Below the pieces are notes generated by a model. That model had not been told where the DNA came from and ran no database searches. It saw only the letters and a program-made list of their open reading frames with translations. From NCBI GenBank assembly GCA_918026815.1, contig CAKJVC010000018.1, forward strand, positions 1-18,739: DNA of 18,739 nt, in the 5' to 3' direction. This DNA is from Chalara sp. BL73 (Eukaryota; Ascomycota; Leotiomycetes; Helotiales). Positions 17,462 through 18,739 of the stretch are shown here, in pieces. The first letter of the stretch is position 1; each line of letters begins with the position of its first letter. The translations under genes and the position numbers were made by a program.

Positions 17462-18739
17462 TTAGCGGTAGCTGATTTTGAACACCCATGTCCACTGATC
17501 TGCTTGCTGGATCTCCTGGCTGATATCCAGTTGCACCTTAGCCTGCCCATCGATCTCCCCTGGTATACACGAACAGGAGACCACTTCGCCGTGTAACCGT
17601 CCGCCAACGACGGTCACCTGGTCCCCATCCACCAAGGGAATTGGGCTGGCTAAGGTTAATGTACTGTTGATCTGATTCATGACCAGAATGTAGAATGCGT
17701 CCAAAGTGGTGGTGAATCTTACATCATCACCATCTTGTGGTGTGATGAACCAGTTCGTAGTATTGAAAATCGCCTCGGCGTGATCCTTGATCCAGGCCCC
17801 GGCTTGTCGTAGATGCTGAGCTTCTAAGTCTAGGATGCTTCCGTTGCCTTGAGGTCCAATATCCAGAAGGTAGTTCCCATTTTTACTCACAATATCCACC
17901 AAATTTGTGACGATGGTGCTCGCATTCATATACTGTGCTGAAGCTGTAGCACCGTTGAAGCCGTAACTGTATGGATCCACTAGCAAGTGCTTATTAGCAA
18001 ATGCTACGTAATAATGAGTTGAGCTAAGAGTTTCTGCTGCAAAGAACATCGAGTAACTTACTACCCGCATTACTCTCCCATTTTCTCTTTTTGCGTGGTA
18101 GCGAGAGTGCTATATTCAGGCGTATCAAAATCACAGAAGCCCACAGCGATTATTCATTACAACTTGCTTATTCTCTGCTAACGCGGCATTATACCATTTG
18201 GCAGCAAAGCTAGTCGTCAGGTTCGGGCCGCCAATATCGCACCACATGATCTCGCTCCCAAGGGCGGCAAGGGTTTGCATTTCTGGCAGCACGATGTCTT
18301 CCAGATAATTGTTGACAGGTACATATCCCCTATACGGTAGAATATCGCCAGTGTAAGGATTTGTTGCATTATGGCCTGGCCAGCGACCAAAGCCGTATGA
18401 CGCGTAATCAGGATGGAACCATTCTGGCAGGCTATAGTAAGCTGCGCGGTGGAGTTGTGGCTGGTATTTTGCGGATGCCTCAAACACTTCCTTGATGAAG
18501 TCTCGGTGTGGATACTGAGCAACTGAAGTTCGCTGAGTTACATTGATGGGAAGGTCGTAGAGAGCATAGCCATCGTGATGCTTCGCGACTTGCACAAAGT
18601 AAGTCGCACCTGAGTCTGCGAAAAGGTTGACCCACTCTCGCGCGTCATACCCTTCTGCGGAAAATTTGTCCATGAAATCATCGTAGACGTAGCCAGGGCC
18701 ATATTTCGAGAGATGATACTCGTATGTCCGATCTGAGGT
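17462..18739 (-). pseudogene. GH29 alpha-L-fucosidase, partial and frameshifted
   Basis: Hydrolyses alpha-L-fucose from glycans. The 5' end lies beyond the right edge; the first visible residues are TSDRTYEYHLSKYGPGYVYD. Then come KHHDGYALYDLP (the fucose-binding His pair), EWFHPDY, and EIMWCDIGGPN with the probable nucleophile Asp at 18236-18238. After NNRCGL the frame breaks at about 18131-18136 (two bases appear missing), resumes as DFDTPEYSTLATTQ, and breaks again in an A-run at 18081-18084 (one extra A) before KWESNAG. An 82-bp intron (17980-18061: donor GTAAGT, branch GCTAAT, acceptor CTAG) then joins to MDPYSYGFNGATASAQYMNA, and the protein ends WVFKISYR. Both sides of each break are conserved family motifs, so the ancestor was intact. 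The alternative is consensus error. It lies on the same strand as GH20. Confidence 0.8.

Noticed and set aside
1..18739. tRNA or rRNA genes
   Set aside because: No cloverleaf with GTTCGA-type T arm and matching acceptor stem was found by eye; GGTTCGAA near 4118 lacks the rest of a tRNA.

Overview
The window looks like nuclear DNA of a filamentous ascomycete (Pezizomycotina). Genes are interrupted by short GT-AG introns (48-98 bp) with CTAAC/CTGAAC-like branch sites. There is a Zn2Cys6 regulator, a secreted GH20 enzyme and a GH29 enzyme, and decayed DNA transposons whose changes are almost all C:G to T:A, as expected from repeat-induced point mutation (RIP). No bacterial signals, rRNA or tRNA were seen. 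All calls come from reading the sequence; no searches were run.

Layout. Positions 1-1.6 kb hold two small minus-strand genes that both look broken: a hydrophobic ~120-codon frame with two in-frame stops (199-558), and a small Ser/Thr-rich protein with a TATA box, a CA-rich leader and a one-base frameshift (1117-1390). From 1.6 to 10.1 kb the DNA is gene-poor. The one convincing gene there is a 55-residue Cys/His-rich protein (5942-6109, plus strand) behind a probable 5'-UTR intron. A 215-codon open frame (1807-2454) is possible but unsupported. From 10,087 to the right edge lies a minus-strand block: a Zn2Cys6 transcription factor (10087-11466), a nested transposon complex (11643-14247), a GH20 beta-N-acetylhexosaminidase of lacto-N-biosidase type (14597-16816), and the 3' part of a GH29 alpha-L-fucosidase (17462 to beyond 18739).

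The transposon complex is three layers deep. A Tc1/mariner-type element (11663-14227) carries a mutated transposase. A second element with long inverted repeats and 22-bp subterminal repeats sits inside its left terminal repeat. A TA-flanked MITE sits inside that one. The outer element itself lies at the central TA of a 20-bp palindrome bordered by 9-bp direct repeats. The complex begins 177 bp upstream of the transcription factor start codon, so it may have changed that gene's promoter.

GH20 and GH29 activities fit together: a fucosidase removes fucose caps and a hexosaminidase or lacto-N-biosidase releases the underlying GlcNAc-containing units. The adjacent regulator may control them, which is inference. 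The GH29 frame is broken twice between conserved motifs, so the pathway may be decaying here, unless the consensus sequence is wrong at those points.
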